Assembly: GCF_004348345.1 (NCBI RefSeq) | Contig: NZ_SMJZ01000048.1 | Location: forward strand, 1 to 46,415 | DNA length: 46,415 nucleotides | Source of the DNA: Nonomuraea longispora | Lineage (GTDB): Bacteria; Actinomycetota; Actinomycetes; Streptosporangiales; Streptosporangiaceae | Direction: 5' to 3' | Shown here: positions 9,819 to 17,226 of the stretch, piece after piece | How positions within the stretch are numbered: the first letter of the stretch is position 1 | Layout: every line of letters begins with the position of its first letter | Position numbers and translations under genes: made by a program | Notes under the pieces: generated by a model | What the model saw: only the letters and a program-made list of their open reading frames with translations | What the model was told of the DNA's origin: nothing | Database searches by the model: none

Positions 9819-9851
9819 CAACATTTCTTCACGTTGTTACGGCAATTCTTG

Positions 9852-9889
9852 GCGAGGGCTCCGCCGGCATCCGCCGCCGGGGCCCTCGC
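9852..9889 (+). terminator. Hairpin downstream of peptide gene 1, mirrored at gene 4
   Basis: GCGAGGGC (9852-9859) pairs with GCCCTCGC (9882-9889), with a further CCGGC/GCCGG inside. The related hairpin at 11800-11832 lies downstream of gene 4 in mirrored orientation, which supports a transcript-end function. Confidence 0.5.
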
Positions 9890-10092
9890 TGTCGTCGTTC
9901 TGCTGGCGGTCGGATCCTTTATTTCATGCGGTGTGGCGTAATGTCCATGTAGGTGTCTGTGGTTAGGAAAGGCTTGCTAATTCCAGTTAGATGGCGATTG
10001 TGTCGGATATATGCAGACTGCGGATGAGCCGTTAGCGGTGCATCCGTGCTGCTTCCCGGAAATCTGGCAGCTGCCGGTTATCCGGGTGTGCA

Positions 10093-10129
10093 GAGAACGG
10101 GGCAATCGATCCTTTAGGGGGAAAACGCA
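10093..10129 (+). promoter_or_regulatory. Conserved 37-nt leader of peptide gene 2
   Basis: Identical to the leader at 9332-9368, with AGGGGG eight bases before the ATG. Upstream, TCGGATATATG (10003-10013) matches the mirrored site before gene 3 (11682-11692). Confidence 0.7.
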
Positions 10130-10414
10130 ATGCCCAAGCTTAAAAGTGTTATCGCAGGCCTCGCCGTCAGCACGGCGCTGACCGGCGGCGTGGTCGCCGC
10201 GGGCGCGACCACGAGCGCTGCCAGCGCCGCCACCACCCAGGTCAGCGCGGGCACGTCCGTCCTGGCGGGCGGCCACTGCCACAAGCGCCGCTGCGGCTGG
10301 GGCTGGGGCCGGGCCAAGTGGCGCCGCCACCACCACGGCCACGGCCGCATCCGGATCGTCATCATCAACCGGAACCACAACCACAACCGCTTCGACCACG
10401 ACCGGTTCAGGTGA
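10130..10414 (+). CDS. Small secreted His/Arg/Asn-rich protein, copy 2
   Basis: 94 residues, identical in sequence to the protein of 11291-11575. The signal peptide is MPKLKSVIAGLAVSTALTGG followed by VVAAGATTSAASAA. The mature part has CHKRRCGWGWG (two cysteines four apart), RRHHHGHGR, and an Asn/His/Arg-rich tail (NRNHNHNRFDHDRFR). The mature peptide of about 60 residues is strongly basic and could bind metals, polyanions or the cell wall; this is inference. It is the inner left gene of the mirrored island and carries the shared leader. Confidence 0.75.
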   Translation: MPKLKSVIAGLAVSTALTGGVVAAGATTSAASAATTQVSAGTSVLAGGHCHKRRCGWGWGRAKWRRHHHGHGRIRIVIINRNHNHNRFDHDRFR

Positions 10415-10504
10415 CCGGCTCGCTCATGGTCTGAGCCCGTGGCGCATTCTTTTCGCGCCGCGGTAGGGGTCCGCTGAAAGCGACGTACTCCTGCGAGGAA
10501 ATGG

Positions 10505-10567
10505 GTGCCCGCATTCGACGGGACAGGCGTCACCAGGAAATCGACGCCCTTCCACGAATGCGGGCAC
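10505..10567. repeat. Long hairpin with 13-bp GTGCCCGCATTCG stem, left copy
   Basis: GTGCCCGCATTCG (10505-10517) and its complement (10555-10567) enclose an inner GGCGTC/GACGCC stem, giving a two-step hairpin. The same outer stem encloses a different inner stem at 11131-11200. It lies about 90 bp past gene 2. Confidence 0.6.
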
Positions 10568-11130
10568 TCGGCGTTGCCACACCCCTCGTAGCACCAGAAC
10601 ACCCCACGGCCGGGAGGTCTCCGGCCGCGGGCACGGTTTCCGGAAAACGGGCGCCCGGGAACACGACGTCCAGGGTGACGCAGGCCGCATGGTCGACCCC
10701 AGGGCACGTGCCGTCGTGCTTGGTGGCTCATACGGCGATGCCCACTGGCTACCCGCTCGCCTCGCCCGTCCGCCGTGGCCCGTCCCGGTAGCCGGCCCAC
10801 ATCCGTGCCTGTCCGCCCGCACCATCCCCGCCCCTACGCTCAAATGCCCGAGGCCCGGGATGCGTGATGCCCGAGTTCCGCGATGCGTGGGGCCGGGTGT
10901 CAGGTGGGCGTGGCCGTATGCCGGTTCCGCGGAAGCCGTGTCCATCTGCCGATCCGTGGCCAGTAGCCCGTGCGCCCGTGGTTCGGGGTCCGGGGTGTGG
11001 TCCGTGTGCCTGTTCGCGGTCTGGCCTGCGCGTGCCGGCGCGCGCCTGCGTGGCCGGGAGGCGGCCGGGAGGTGGCGTGGGCGCCGGCGGCAGGGGAGGC
11101 GCGTGCCGGGGTTCGGGGTGAGGGACGTGA
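10568..11130. other. Central spacer of the inverted duplication
   Basis: About 560 bp of GC-rich sequence without a convincing gene; the frames that span it lack start signals and are low-complexity. It contains one two-copy tandem repeat (10844-10889). I see no mirror symmetry within it. Confidence 0.5.
10844..10889. repeat. Two tandem 23-bp repeats
   Basis: ATGCCCGAGGCCCGGGATGCGTG (10844-10866) is followed at once by a copy (10867-10889) differing at three positions. It lies near the axis of the inverted duplication. The function is unknown. Confidence 0.6.
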
Positions 11131-11200
11131 AGTGCCCGCATTCGCCGGTTGACGTCGAGACTCCGGTAGGAGGACGTCGGTCGCCGCGAATGCGGGCACT
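11131..11200. repeat. Long hairpin with GTGCCCGCATTCG stem, right copy
   Basis: AGTGCCCGCATTCG (11131-11144) pairs with 11187-11200 over 14 bp. An inner pair of GACGTC elements makes a second stem. It mirrors the element at 10505-10567 and lies about 90 bp past the end of gene 3 in that gene's direction. Confidence 0.6.
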
Positions 11201-11290
11201 CGGTGGGTGATCCGGAGATCATCGCCGTGGCGGACTCCGGGGGTGGCGCAGGGAGCGCGCCACCGGGTTCAGGCTATGGCCTGAGCCCGG

Positions 11291-11575
11291 TCACCTGAAC
11301 CGGTCGTGGTCGAAGCGGTTGTGGTTGTGGTTCCGGTTGATGATGACGATCCGGATGCGGCCGTGGCCGTGGTGGTGACGGCGCCACTTGGCCCGGCCCC
11401 AGCCCCAGCCGCAGCGGCGCTTGTGGCAGTGGCCGCCCGCCAGGACGGACGTGCCCGCGCTGACCTGGGTGGTGGCGGCGCTGGCAGCGCTCGTGGTCGC
11501 GCCCGCGGCGACCACGCCGCCGGTCAGCGCCGTGCTGACGGCGAGGCCTGCGATAACACTTTTAAGCTTGGGCAT
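11291..11575 (-). CDS. Small secreted His/Arg/Asn-rich protein, copy 3
   Basis: The 94-residue product is identical to that of 10130-10414, on the opposite strand. Signal peptide, CHKRRC motif and His/Asn/Arg-rich tail are as there. The ATG at 11575 follows the same 37-base leader. Downstream, GGTGGCGC and GCGCCACC form a hairpin near 11235-11260. Exact protein identity next to diverged flanks points to a recent duplication or to gene conversion between the arms. Confidence 0.75.
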   Translation of the reverse strand: MPKLKSVIAGLAVSTALTGGVVAAGATTSAASAATTQVSAGTSVLAGGHCHKRRCGWGWGRAKWRRHHHGHGRIRIVIINRNHNHNRFDHDRFR

Positions 11576-11612
11576 TGCGTTTTCCCCCTAAAGGATCGAT
11601 TGCCCCGTTCTC
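11576..11612 (-). promoter_or_regulatory. Conserved 37-nt leader of peptide gene 3
   Basis: Identical to the leaders of genes 1 and 2. Upstream on the same strand, TCGGATATATG (11682-11692) and CGGATGA-type blocks match the region before gene 2. Confidence 0.7.
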
Positions 11613-11799
11613 CCATTCCTGCGATCGCGAGGATCGGCGGGAAGAGATCGGATGCCTCGCTAGCGATTCATCCGTGGTCTACATATATCCGACTCCAAGG
11701 CTAACTAACCGGAATTGTCCAGTTTTGCCGGATAGTAGAGACCTGCATGGCTTTTGTGGGGGCGGCCGCCGCGCGGCCGGTTGCCCGTGCAAATGCAGC

Positions 11800-11832
11800 G
11801 AGGGCTCCCTGGCCGACGCCAGTGGAGCCCTC
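11800..11832 (-). terminator. Strong hairpin downstream of peptide gene 4
   Basis: GAGGGCTCC (11800-11808) pairs with GGAGCCCTC (11824-11832). Directly inside, CTGGC pairs with GCCAG around the loop CGAC, with a single bulged T. It mirrors the hairpin at 9852-9889. Confidence 0.6.
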
Positions 11833-11958
11833 ACCGGGAGTGCCGTGCGAGATGAGGAGAAATGAGCCCGTTATTCGCCGGTCGTGTTCACGTCGCTGTG
11901 CACGACGGCCATTCACGGAGAACGGTGTTCATCCCTGCGCCATCATTTCACGGTCATG

Positions 11959-12288
11959 TCACCAGCCACGGTTGTGGCGGTGGCGACGCTCCCCGTTCTC
12001 GTTGCGGTTGTCATTGCGGATGACGACGCAGATCTGGCCACGGTGGTGACGGCGGTGTCCCCAGCCCCAGCCACCGTGGTGGTGGTGACCGTGACGCTTG
12101 CAGTTGTGGCGGTGGCGCCGGTGGTGGCCCCAGCCCCAGCCCCAGCGGCCGTCGTCCCCAGTGACGACGGACGGGCCGCTGCGGACCGGGGTGTTGGCCT
12201 CGGCGCTGGTCGCGCTCAGGCCGACCACGCCGCCAGTCATCGCCGTGCTAAGGGCGAGGCCTGCGATAACACTCTTGAGCTTGGGCAT
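11959..12288 (-). CDS. Small secreted His/Arg/Gly/Trp-rich protein, copy 4
   Basis: 109 residues, the right outer member of the mirrored family. The signal peptide begins MPKLKSVIAGLALSTAMTGG. The mature part is the most extreme of the four: WGWGWGHHRRHRHNCKRHG, HHHHGGWGWGHRRHH, one cysteine in that stretch and a second in GQICVVIRNDN, then an Arg/Asn/His tail. The composition suggests metal binding or antimicrobial-type cationic activity, but nothing in the sequence proves it. The leader differs at one base from the other three. Its upstream region is homologous to that of copy 1. Confidence 0.75.
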   Translation of the reverse strand: MPKLKSVIAGLALSTAMTGGVVGLSATSAEANTPVRSGPSVVTGDDGRWGWGWGHHRRHRHNCKRHGHHHHGGWGWGHRRHHRGQICVVIRNDNRNENGERRHRHNRGW

Positions 12289-12325
12289 TGCGTTTTCCCC
12301 CTAAAGGATCGGTTGCCCCGTTCTC
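12289..12325 (-). promoter_or_regulatory. Conserved 37-nt leader of peptide gene 4
   Basis: Matches the other three leaders except for CAACCGATCC in place of CAATCGATCC. Just upstream, ACCTG and CAGGT form a small hairpin around TTTT. Confidence 0.65.
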
Positions 12326-12510
12326 GACGTTTCCGGGTACCTGAAAACAGGTCTTGGACGGCTGCTGAAGAGTCATCCGTGGAAAGTCATTTCCGGGGCC
12401 GTGGGCGGGCAAACAGGAATCACCCTATTTTGCTGTGCATTAACAATCTTATTGCTCGGCTTAAACGTCTATCCAATGAAATGGCATGATATGTCCGATT
12501 GTGCCGGATC
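12326..12510 (-). promoter_or_regulatory. Upstream region of outer peptide gene 4
   Basis: The inverted homologue of 9151-9331, A+T-rich. It holds TCGGACATA (12490-12498 on this strand), ATTTCATTG, GCAATAA, TTGTTAATGC, AGCAAAAT and GACTCTTCAGCAGCC in the same order. Confidence 0.5.
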
Positions 12511-12983
12511 GCGGGTGGCGGCAGCACGGAATGGCGGGCATCCAATGCCTGGCGTCCGGGATCACCCGGGCGCGCGAGCGCAATGCCCTCGGCTGATTTG
12601 TGGCGTACGTATTCGCGGACGTGATGAAATGCCACGACCTGCAGGCGGCACCAATTAGCGCGCCGACGGGCATGCTCGAATCAGTACGGCGGCGCCGCAC
12701 CCGTATCGATCCCGCCATTTACGGTGAGTGTCACGCTGATTACGCTAGGTGTCGCTGGTCTGATGCTTTCCGGACCATGGCCCCCATAAACGGCAAACGG
12801 CAGCTTTTGCCGCAGTCTTGGGTTGTCATGAGATCCCTTAGGGATCTATGAAGCGATATATGTCGATATGTCCGAATTGGTTCGCCCTTCGAGCCCGCCC
12901 CTCACGACCCGGTCCGGGCCCTGAGGGGGTGGTTATCGTTGAGGTAAGGGGAAGAGACGTTCGACAGCGACGATGGAGGTTCG
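12511..12983. other. Gap between the peptide island and the hydrolase gene
   Basis: About 470 bp without a convincing gene. It holds a palindrome at 12831-12847, the repeat GATATATGTC-GATATGTCC next to it, and a third TTCGGACATA (12868-12877, minus strand) like those ahead of peptide genes 1 and 4. The promoter of the hydrolase gene should lie in the last 100 bp. Confidence 0.5.
12831..12847. promoter_or_regulatory. Palindrome AGATCCC-TTA-GGGATCT, candidate operator
   Basis: Seven-bp perfect arms around TTA, with CAT and ATG continuing the symmetry outside after one unpaired base. It is 137 bp upstream of the hydrolase start. It could be a repressor site or a small hairpin. Confidence 0.35.
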
Positions 12984-13976
12984 ATGATGACCCCGGAGCC
13001 GATCCCGCACTGGCCGGGACGCATGATCGGCTCAGTGCACGTCCGATCCACCCAGCCGGCCCCGTGCGAGACCTGGGCCGGGCACTCCACCGCCAGGCGG
13101 CCCCACGGCGAGGGGCCGGGCGCGGCGCACGCGCACGCGGTCAGGGAAGGCCCGACGGAGCAGGCCGTCTTCGTGCACGGGCTGGCGGGCTCGGCGACCA
13201 ACTGGACCGACCTCATGGACGAACTCAAGGACGAGGTCACCTGCCACGCCCTCGACCTGCCAGGCGCGGGTTTCTCGCCGGCCCCCGCCGACGGCGACTA
13301 CTCCGTGGCGGGCCACGCCAAAGCCGTGATCGGCCTGCTGGAGCGGACGGGTCCGGCCCACCTGTTCGGCAACTCGCTCGGCGGCGCGGTCTCCGTCAGG
13401 GTCGCCGCGGGCCGCCCCGACCTGGTCCGCTCGCTCACCCTCGTCTCGCCCGCGCTGCCCGACCTGCTCCCCAGGTACGGGCCCGTCCGCGTGGCCGCCG
13501 CCGCGCTGCCCAAGCTCGGCGAGTGGGCGGCGAACACGATGCGGCTGCTGCCGGCCGAGCAGCGGGTCAGCGCCTCGCTCGCCATGGTGTACGCCAACGC
13601 CGGCGCCGTCCATCCCGAACGCGTGCGCGACGCGGTCGACGAGCAGCGCAGGCGCGACGCCCTCCCCCACGCCGGTGAGTCCATGATCGCCTCCGCCCGG
13701 GGCATCGTCGCCGAGTACCTACGCTTCGGCGAGGACAACCTCTGGCGTCTGGCGGCGAAGGTCGAGGCGCCGGCCCTGATCGTGCACGGGCGGCACGACC
13801 GCCTGGTCCGCCCCGCCATGGCCGCGAAGGCGTACCGTACGTTCCGGAAGGTCAGACTGGTGTTGCTGCCCACGGCCGGGCACGTGGCGATGATGGAGAC
13901 GCCGCAGGTCGTGGCGGCGGAGGCACGCCGTCTGATCGGTGAGACTCGATTGGGGAATGCCCGACTCGCCAGCTAG
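12984..13976 (+). CDS. Alpha/beta hydrolase
   Basis: A 330-residue serine hydrolase. The triad is clear: Ser131 in GNSLGG (129-134), Asp272 in HGRHDRLV, His300 in PTAGHVAMMETP. The oxyanion HG lies at 65-66 in FVHGLAGSATNW. Residues 1-60 before the fold are unusual, with no signal peptide. Two adjacent ATGs begin the gene; GGAGG lies four bases before the first and seven before the second, so either may be used. It is followed 44 bp later by moeZ on the same strand, probably co-transcribed. The substrate is unknown. Confidence 0.85.
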   Translation: MMTPEPIPHWPGRMIGSVHVRSTQPAPCETWAGHSTARRPHGEGPGAAHAHAVREGPTEQAVFVHGLAGSATNWTDLMDELKDEVTCHALDLPGAGFSPAPADGDYSVAGHAKAVIGLLERTGPAHLFGNSLGGAVSVRVAAGRPDLVRSLTLVSPALPDLLPRYGPVRVAAAALPKLGEWAANTMRLLPAEQRVSASLAMVYANAGAVHPERVRDAVDEQRRRDALPHAGESMIASARGIVAEYLRFGEDNLWRLAAKVEAPALIVHGRHDRLVRPAMAAKAYRTFRKVRLVLLPTAGHVAMMETPQVVAAEARRLIGETRLGNARLAS

Positions 13977-14020
13977 GTTTCAAGGTGAGATAAGACCCCC
14001 TGCAAACGGGAGCGTAGAAA

Positions 14021-15202
14021 GTGTCGTTGCCACCGCTGGTCGAGCCGGCCGCAGAGCTGACCGTCGACGAAGTGCGCCGCTACTCGCGTCACCTGATCAT
14101 TCCCGATGTGGGCATGGCGGGGCAGAAGCGGCTGAAGAACGCCAAGGTGCTCTGTGTGGGCGCCGGGGGCCTGGGCTCGCCCGCGCTGCTCTATCTCGCG
14201 GCGGCCGGCGTCGGCACCCTCGGCATCATCGACTTCGACGTGGTCGATGAGTCCAACCTGCAGCGCCAGGTCATCCACGGTCAGTCCGACGTGGGCAAGC
14301 CGAAGGCCGAGAGCGCCGCCGCGTCGGTCCATGAGATCAACCCGCTGGTCGACGTCGTGATCCACAACACGGCGCTGAGCACGGACAACGTCATGGAGAT
14401 CTTCTCCGGCTACGATCTGATCGTCGACGGCACCGACAACTTCGCCACGCGCTACATGGTGAACGACGCCGCGGTGCTGCTCGGCAAGCCGTACGTCTGG
14501 GGGTCGATCTACCGCTTCGACGGCCAGGCGAGCGTGTTCTGGGCCGAGCACGGCCCGTGCTACCGCTGCCTCTACCCGGAGCCTCCGCCCCCCGGCATGG
14601 TGCCGTCGTGCGCCGAGGGCGGCGTGCTCGGCGTGCTCTGCGCGTCGGTGGGCTCCATCCAGGTCAACGAGGCCATCAAGCTGCTGACCGGCATCGGCGA
14701 CCCACTGGTCGGGCGGCTGATGATCTATGACGCCCTCGAGATGAAATACCGCGACGTCAAGGTCCGCAAGGACCCGGAGTGCGTGCTGTGCGGGAAGAAC
14801 CCGACGCAGACGCGGCTGCTCGACGACTACGAGGCGTTCTGCGGCGCGATCTCCGACGAGGCCGCCGAGGCCGCCAGCGGCTCCACGATCACGGCGCAGG
14901 AGCTCAAGGGCATGATGGACCGCGGCGAGGACATCTTCGTCATCGACGTCCGCGAGCCCAACGAGTACGAGATCGTCTCCATCCCCGGCGCCAAGCTGAT
15001 CCCGAAGGGCGAGTTCCTCAACGGCTCGGCCCTGGAGAAGCTGCCGCAGGACAAGAAGATCGTGCTGCACTGCAAGTCGGGCGCGCGTTCGGCCGAGGCG
15101 CTGGCGGTCGTCAAGGACGCCGGGTTCTCCGACGCCGTCCACGTCGGCGGCGGCGTGCTGAGCTGGGTCAAGACGGTCGACCCGAGCCTGCCCAGCTACT
15201 GA
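14021..15202 (+). CDS. moeZ: Adenylyltransferase/sulfurtransferase MoeZ
   Basis: A two-domain E1-like enzyme that activates ubiquitin-like sulfur carriers (MoaD, ThiS, CysO type) by adenylation and supplies sulfur for molybdopterin, thiamine or cysteine synthesis. The N-terminal ThiF domain has the nucleotide loop GAGGLGS (47-53), zinc cysteine pairs CYRC (180/183) and CVLC (254/257), and a cysteine in PSCAEGG (197). The C-terminal rhodanese domain (about 290-393) has IDVREPNEYEI and the active loop CKSGARS (Cys351). It has 393 residues from the GTG at 14021. In M. tuberculosis the same gene (Rv3206c) sits in the same neighbourhood. Confidence 0.96.
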   Translation: MSLPPLVEPAAELTVDEVRRYSRHLIIPDVGMAGQKRLKNAKVLCVGAGGLGSPALLYLAAAGVGTLGIIDFDVVDESNLQRQVIHGQSDVGKPKAESAAASVHEINPLVDVVIHNTALSTDNVMEIFSGYDLIVDGTDNFATRYMVNDAAVLLGKPYVWGSIYRFDGQASVFWAEHGPCYRCLYPEPPPPGMVPSCAEGGVLGVLCASVGSIQVNEAIKLLTGIGDPLVGRLMIYDALEMKYRDVKVRKDPECVLCGKNPTQTRLLDDYEAFCGAISDEAAEAASGSTITAQELKGMMDRGEDIFVIDVREPNEYEIVSIPGAKLIPKGEFLNGSALEKLPQDKKIVLHCKSGARSAEALAVVKDAGFSDAVHVGGGVLSWVKTVDPSLPSY

Positions 15203-15224
15203 CGGTCTCGAAGGGGCGCCCGCC

Positions 15225-15944
15225 GTGGATTCCGCACGCCCCTGGCCCACCCTGGTGGTGGCCTCCGCGCTGACGCTGATCTGCGCGGTGGCCGCCGGGG
15301 TGGCCGGCAGCGCGGCGGGCACGGAATTGACGCGCGGGCCGAGCACGGCCGAACTGCACGTGGCGGCCCAGGGCGAGCTGGCCGAACGCTGGCGCGCCTG
15401 GCCGACGGGCCGCATCTTCCCCGCCACGTTGCGCTACGCCGCGGAGCAGGGCGGGCAGGAACGTGCCTGGAGGATCGGCATCTCGCCGCACACCTCGTGC
15501 GCGGAGTCCGTGGACGCCGAGGCCGCCACGCCACTGCGTGCCGCGGGGTGCCGCGGCGTGCTGCGGGCCACCTACATCGACGCGCTGCGCGGGGTGCTCG
15601 TGACGATCGGCGTCGTCGCCATGCACGACGAGAAGGGCGCGCTGCGCGCCAAGTCCGCCTTCTCCGGCAACGGCGAACCGGAGCCGGGGCTGCGGCCGCT
15701 GGCCTTCCGCGGCACGGTGGCCGACCGGTTCACTCCCGCGGTCCGCCAGGCCGGTTCCGTACGCCAGGCGGGCCCCTACCTCGTGCTGACGACCGCCGGG
15801 CAGGTGGACGGCCGGCCCGCGGACGCGGTCGGCGAACAGCGGCCCGCCGTCTTCGCGTTCGCCACCGAGATCGCCGAGAGCGTGTTGTCCGAGCTGAGCA
15901 CGCCGCGGATGCCCGACTGCACGGCCAAGGAGTGGGAGTGCTGA
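15225..15944 (+). CDS. Single-pass membrane protein partnered with an S8 protease, copy 1
   Basis: A 239-residue protein of no named family. One N-terminal membrane segment (about 9-32) is followed by an extracellular domain. It shares with the protein of 17227-18132 the motif ERWRAWPTGRIFP, a Cys pair 17 residues apart (92 and 109), RATYIDA, TIGVVAM, and a C-terminal Cys pair (232 and 239). The last cysteine is created by the overlap with the next start codon. The ectodomain probably holds two disulfides. It always precedes a mycosin-like protease here, so it may be that protease's anchor, substrate or inhibitor; this is inference. The GTG at 15225 is preceded by AAGGGG. Confidence 0.75.
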   Translation: MDSARPWPTLVVASALTLICAVAAGVAGSAAGTELTRGPSTAELHVAAQGELAERWRAWPTGRIFPATLRYAAEQGGQERAWRIGISPHTSCAESVDAEAATPLRAAGCRGVLRATYIDALRGVLVTIGVVAMHDEKGALRAKSAFSGNGEPEPGLRPLAFRGTVADRFTPAVRQAGSVRQAGPYLVLTTAGQVDGRPADAVGEQRPAVFAFATEIAESVLSELSTPRMPDCTAKEWEC

Positions 15945-17176
15945 GGCGGGGCAGGGCTGGTCGTGTGCTGAGGCGGGGCGCGGTGGTGGTGGCGCTCGGA
16001 CCGGTGCTGCTGCTCGCGACGCCGCCTGTCTGGGCCGACGACGTACGCGGCGGCCAGCAGGCGGTGATCGAGACGCTCGACCTCGCCAAGGCGTGGCGTA
16101 CCACCAAGGGCGCGGGGGTGCTGGTGGCCGTGCTCGACTCGGGTGTCGACCGCCGCCATCGTGACCTGGCCGGGTCCGTACGCACGGGCAAGGATTTCAC
16201 TGAGGGCGCAAACCCGCGGGGAGTGACTCCGCGCAGGTTGCACGGCACGTACATGGCCTCGCTGATCGCCGGGCACGGCCACGGACCCAAGAGAAAACGG
16301 GGGATCATCGGCGTCGCACCCGAAGCAGACGTACTGTCGGTAAGGGTCATCCTCGAGGACGAAGAGCCCGGTTTCCGGGAGTTCAACTCCGCCGAGCGCT
16401 TCGAGAACGTGGTGGCCCGCGGCATTCGCTACGCGGTGGACGAGGGAGCAGACGTGATCAACATGTCGATCTCCAAAGAGCTGGCGACCCGGCAGGAGCG
16501 TGCGGCCATCCGCTACGCCATCTCCAAGGGCGTCGTGCTCGTGGCCGCCGCAGGCAACCACGGCGACAGGAAGATCGACGGCGATTTCGCACCTTATTCC
16601 TACCCGGCGGCGTTCCCCGGGGTCGTCTCGGTCGGGGCGACGGACCGGCGGTTGCGGCGGGCCGCGTTCTCCAACCGGAACTCCTCGGTACTGGTGTCCG
16701 CGCCCGGCGTCGACATCATGGGCGCGGGCCCCGGCGACCAGTACTGGGTCGGCAGGGGCACCTCGCAGGCGACCGCGCTGGTGTCGGGGGTGGCCGCCCT
16801 CATTAAGGCGAAGTATCCGGATATGTCGCCGCCGCTGGTCGCCCGCGCCCTCTCCACCGGCGCCACCGACAGGCCCCCCGGCGGCTACGACACCGCCACC
16901 GGCTTCGGCGTCGTGAACGCCGCCAAGGCGCTGACCGAGGCCGCCCAGCTCGCCGGGCACACCGAGACCGCCAAGGGCGCCGACGCCCACGACCCGGCCA
17001 TGCCGCTGGCCGGCGGCGACGCGGGCCCCGTCAAGGTCATCGCCAGGGACCAGCGGCAGGTCACGCTCTACTTCGCCGTCGCCGCCGCGACGGGCTCCGG
17101 TGCGCTGGCGTCTCTGGCCGTCATATTCATCCTGGTCAGGCGGGTACGCCGGGCGCAGAGCTCGCAAGAGGCATGA
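15938..17176 (+). CDS. Mycosin-like subtilisin (S8) serine protease, membrane-anchored, copy 1
   Basis: An exported subtilase of 412 residues. Signal peptide: Arg-rich start (LRRGRAGRVLRRG) then a hydrophobic core to about 33. The triad is complete: Asp67 (AVLDSGV), His102 (LHGTYMASLIAG), Ser276 (GRGTSQATALVSG), with oxyanion Asn207 (AAAGNHG). A C-terminal membrane segment (FAVAAATGSGALASLAVIFI) and a short basic tail anchor it outside the cell, the architecture of type VII mycosins. No ESX genes are near. The GTG at 15938 is preceded by AAGGAG and overlaps the upstream stop in GTGCTGA. Confidence 0.9.
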   Translation: MLRRGRAGRVLRRGAVVVALGPVLLLATPPVWADDVRGGQQAVIETLDLAKAWRTTKGAGVLVAVLDSGVDRRHRDLAGSVRTGKDFTEGANPRGVTPRRLHGTYMASLIAGHGHGPKRKRGIIGVAPEADVLSVRVILEDEEPGFREFNSAERFENVVARGIRYAVDEGADVINMSISKELATRQERAAIRYAISKGVVLVAAAGNHGDRKIDGDFAPYSYPAAFPGVVSVGATDRRLRRAAFSNRNSSVLVSAPGVDIMGAGPGDQYWVGRGTSQATALVSGVAALIKAKYPDMSPPLVARALSTGATDRPPGGYDTATGFGVVNAAKALTEAAQLAGHTETAKGADAHDPAMPLAGGDAGPVKVIARDQRQVTLYFAVAAATGSGALASLAVIFILVRRVRRAQSSQEA

Positions 17177-17226
17177 TCCGCCTCCTTAGGGGGACGAAAT
17201 AGACAAGCGAACGCGGGAACGAGGCG

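Larger units (their letters stand above)
9150..12510. repeat. Large imperfect inverted duplication carrying four secreted-peptide genes
   Basis: The left half (9150 to about 10570) and right half (about 11130 to 12510) are inverted copies. The outer genes (9369-9680 plus, 11959-12288 minus) are related. The inner genes (10130-10414 plus, 11291-11575 minus) encode identical 94-residue proteins. The match extends to the upstream regions: the outer pair shares ATTTCATTG, GCAATAA, TTGTTAATGC and GACTCTTCAGCAGCCGTCC in the same order and spacing. It also extends to the leaders, the terminator hairpins and a pair of long hairpins near the axis. The spacer around 10570-11130 is not visibly mirrored. 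No transposase gene is present, and the mechanism is unknown. Confidence 0.8.

Noticed and set aside
10424..11222. Several frames across the island spacer
   Set aside because: They overlap in all phases and lack start signals. Apparent similarities between them come only from the repeated hairpin stems.
9150..12510. The island as an insertion sequence or transposon
   Set aside because: There are inverted arms but no transposase, no short terminal repeats with target duplications, and the arms include full genes and promoters.
9150..12510. Lanthipeptide, lasso or azole peptide cluster
   Set aside because: The small proteins have standard Sec signal peptides and no modification enzyme is adjacent. 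The ThiF-like gene at 45.6 kb is far away and linked to another operon.
13973..15427. 484-residue open frame on the minus strand
   Set aside because: Antisense to moeZ; no family features.
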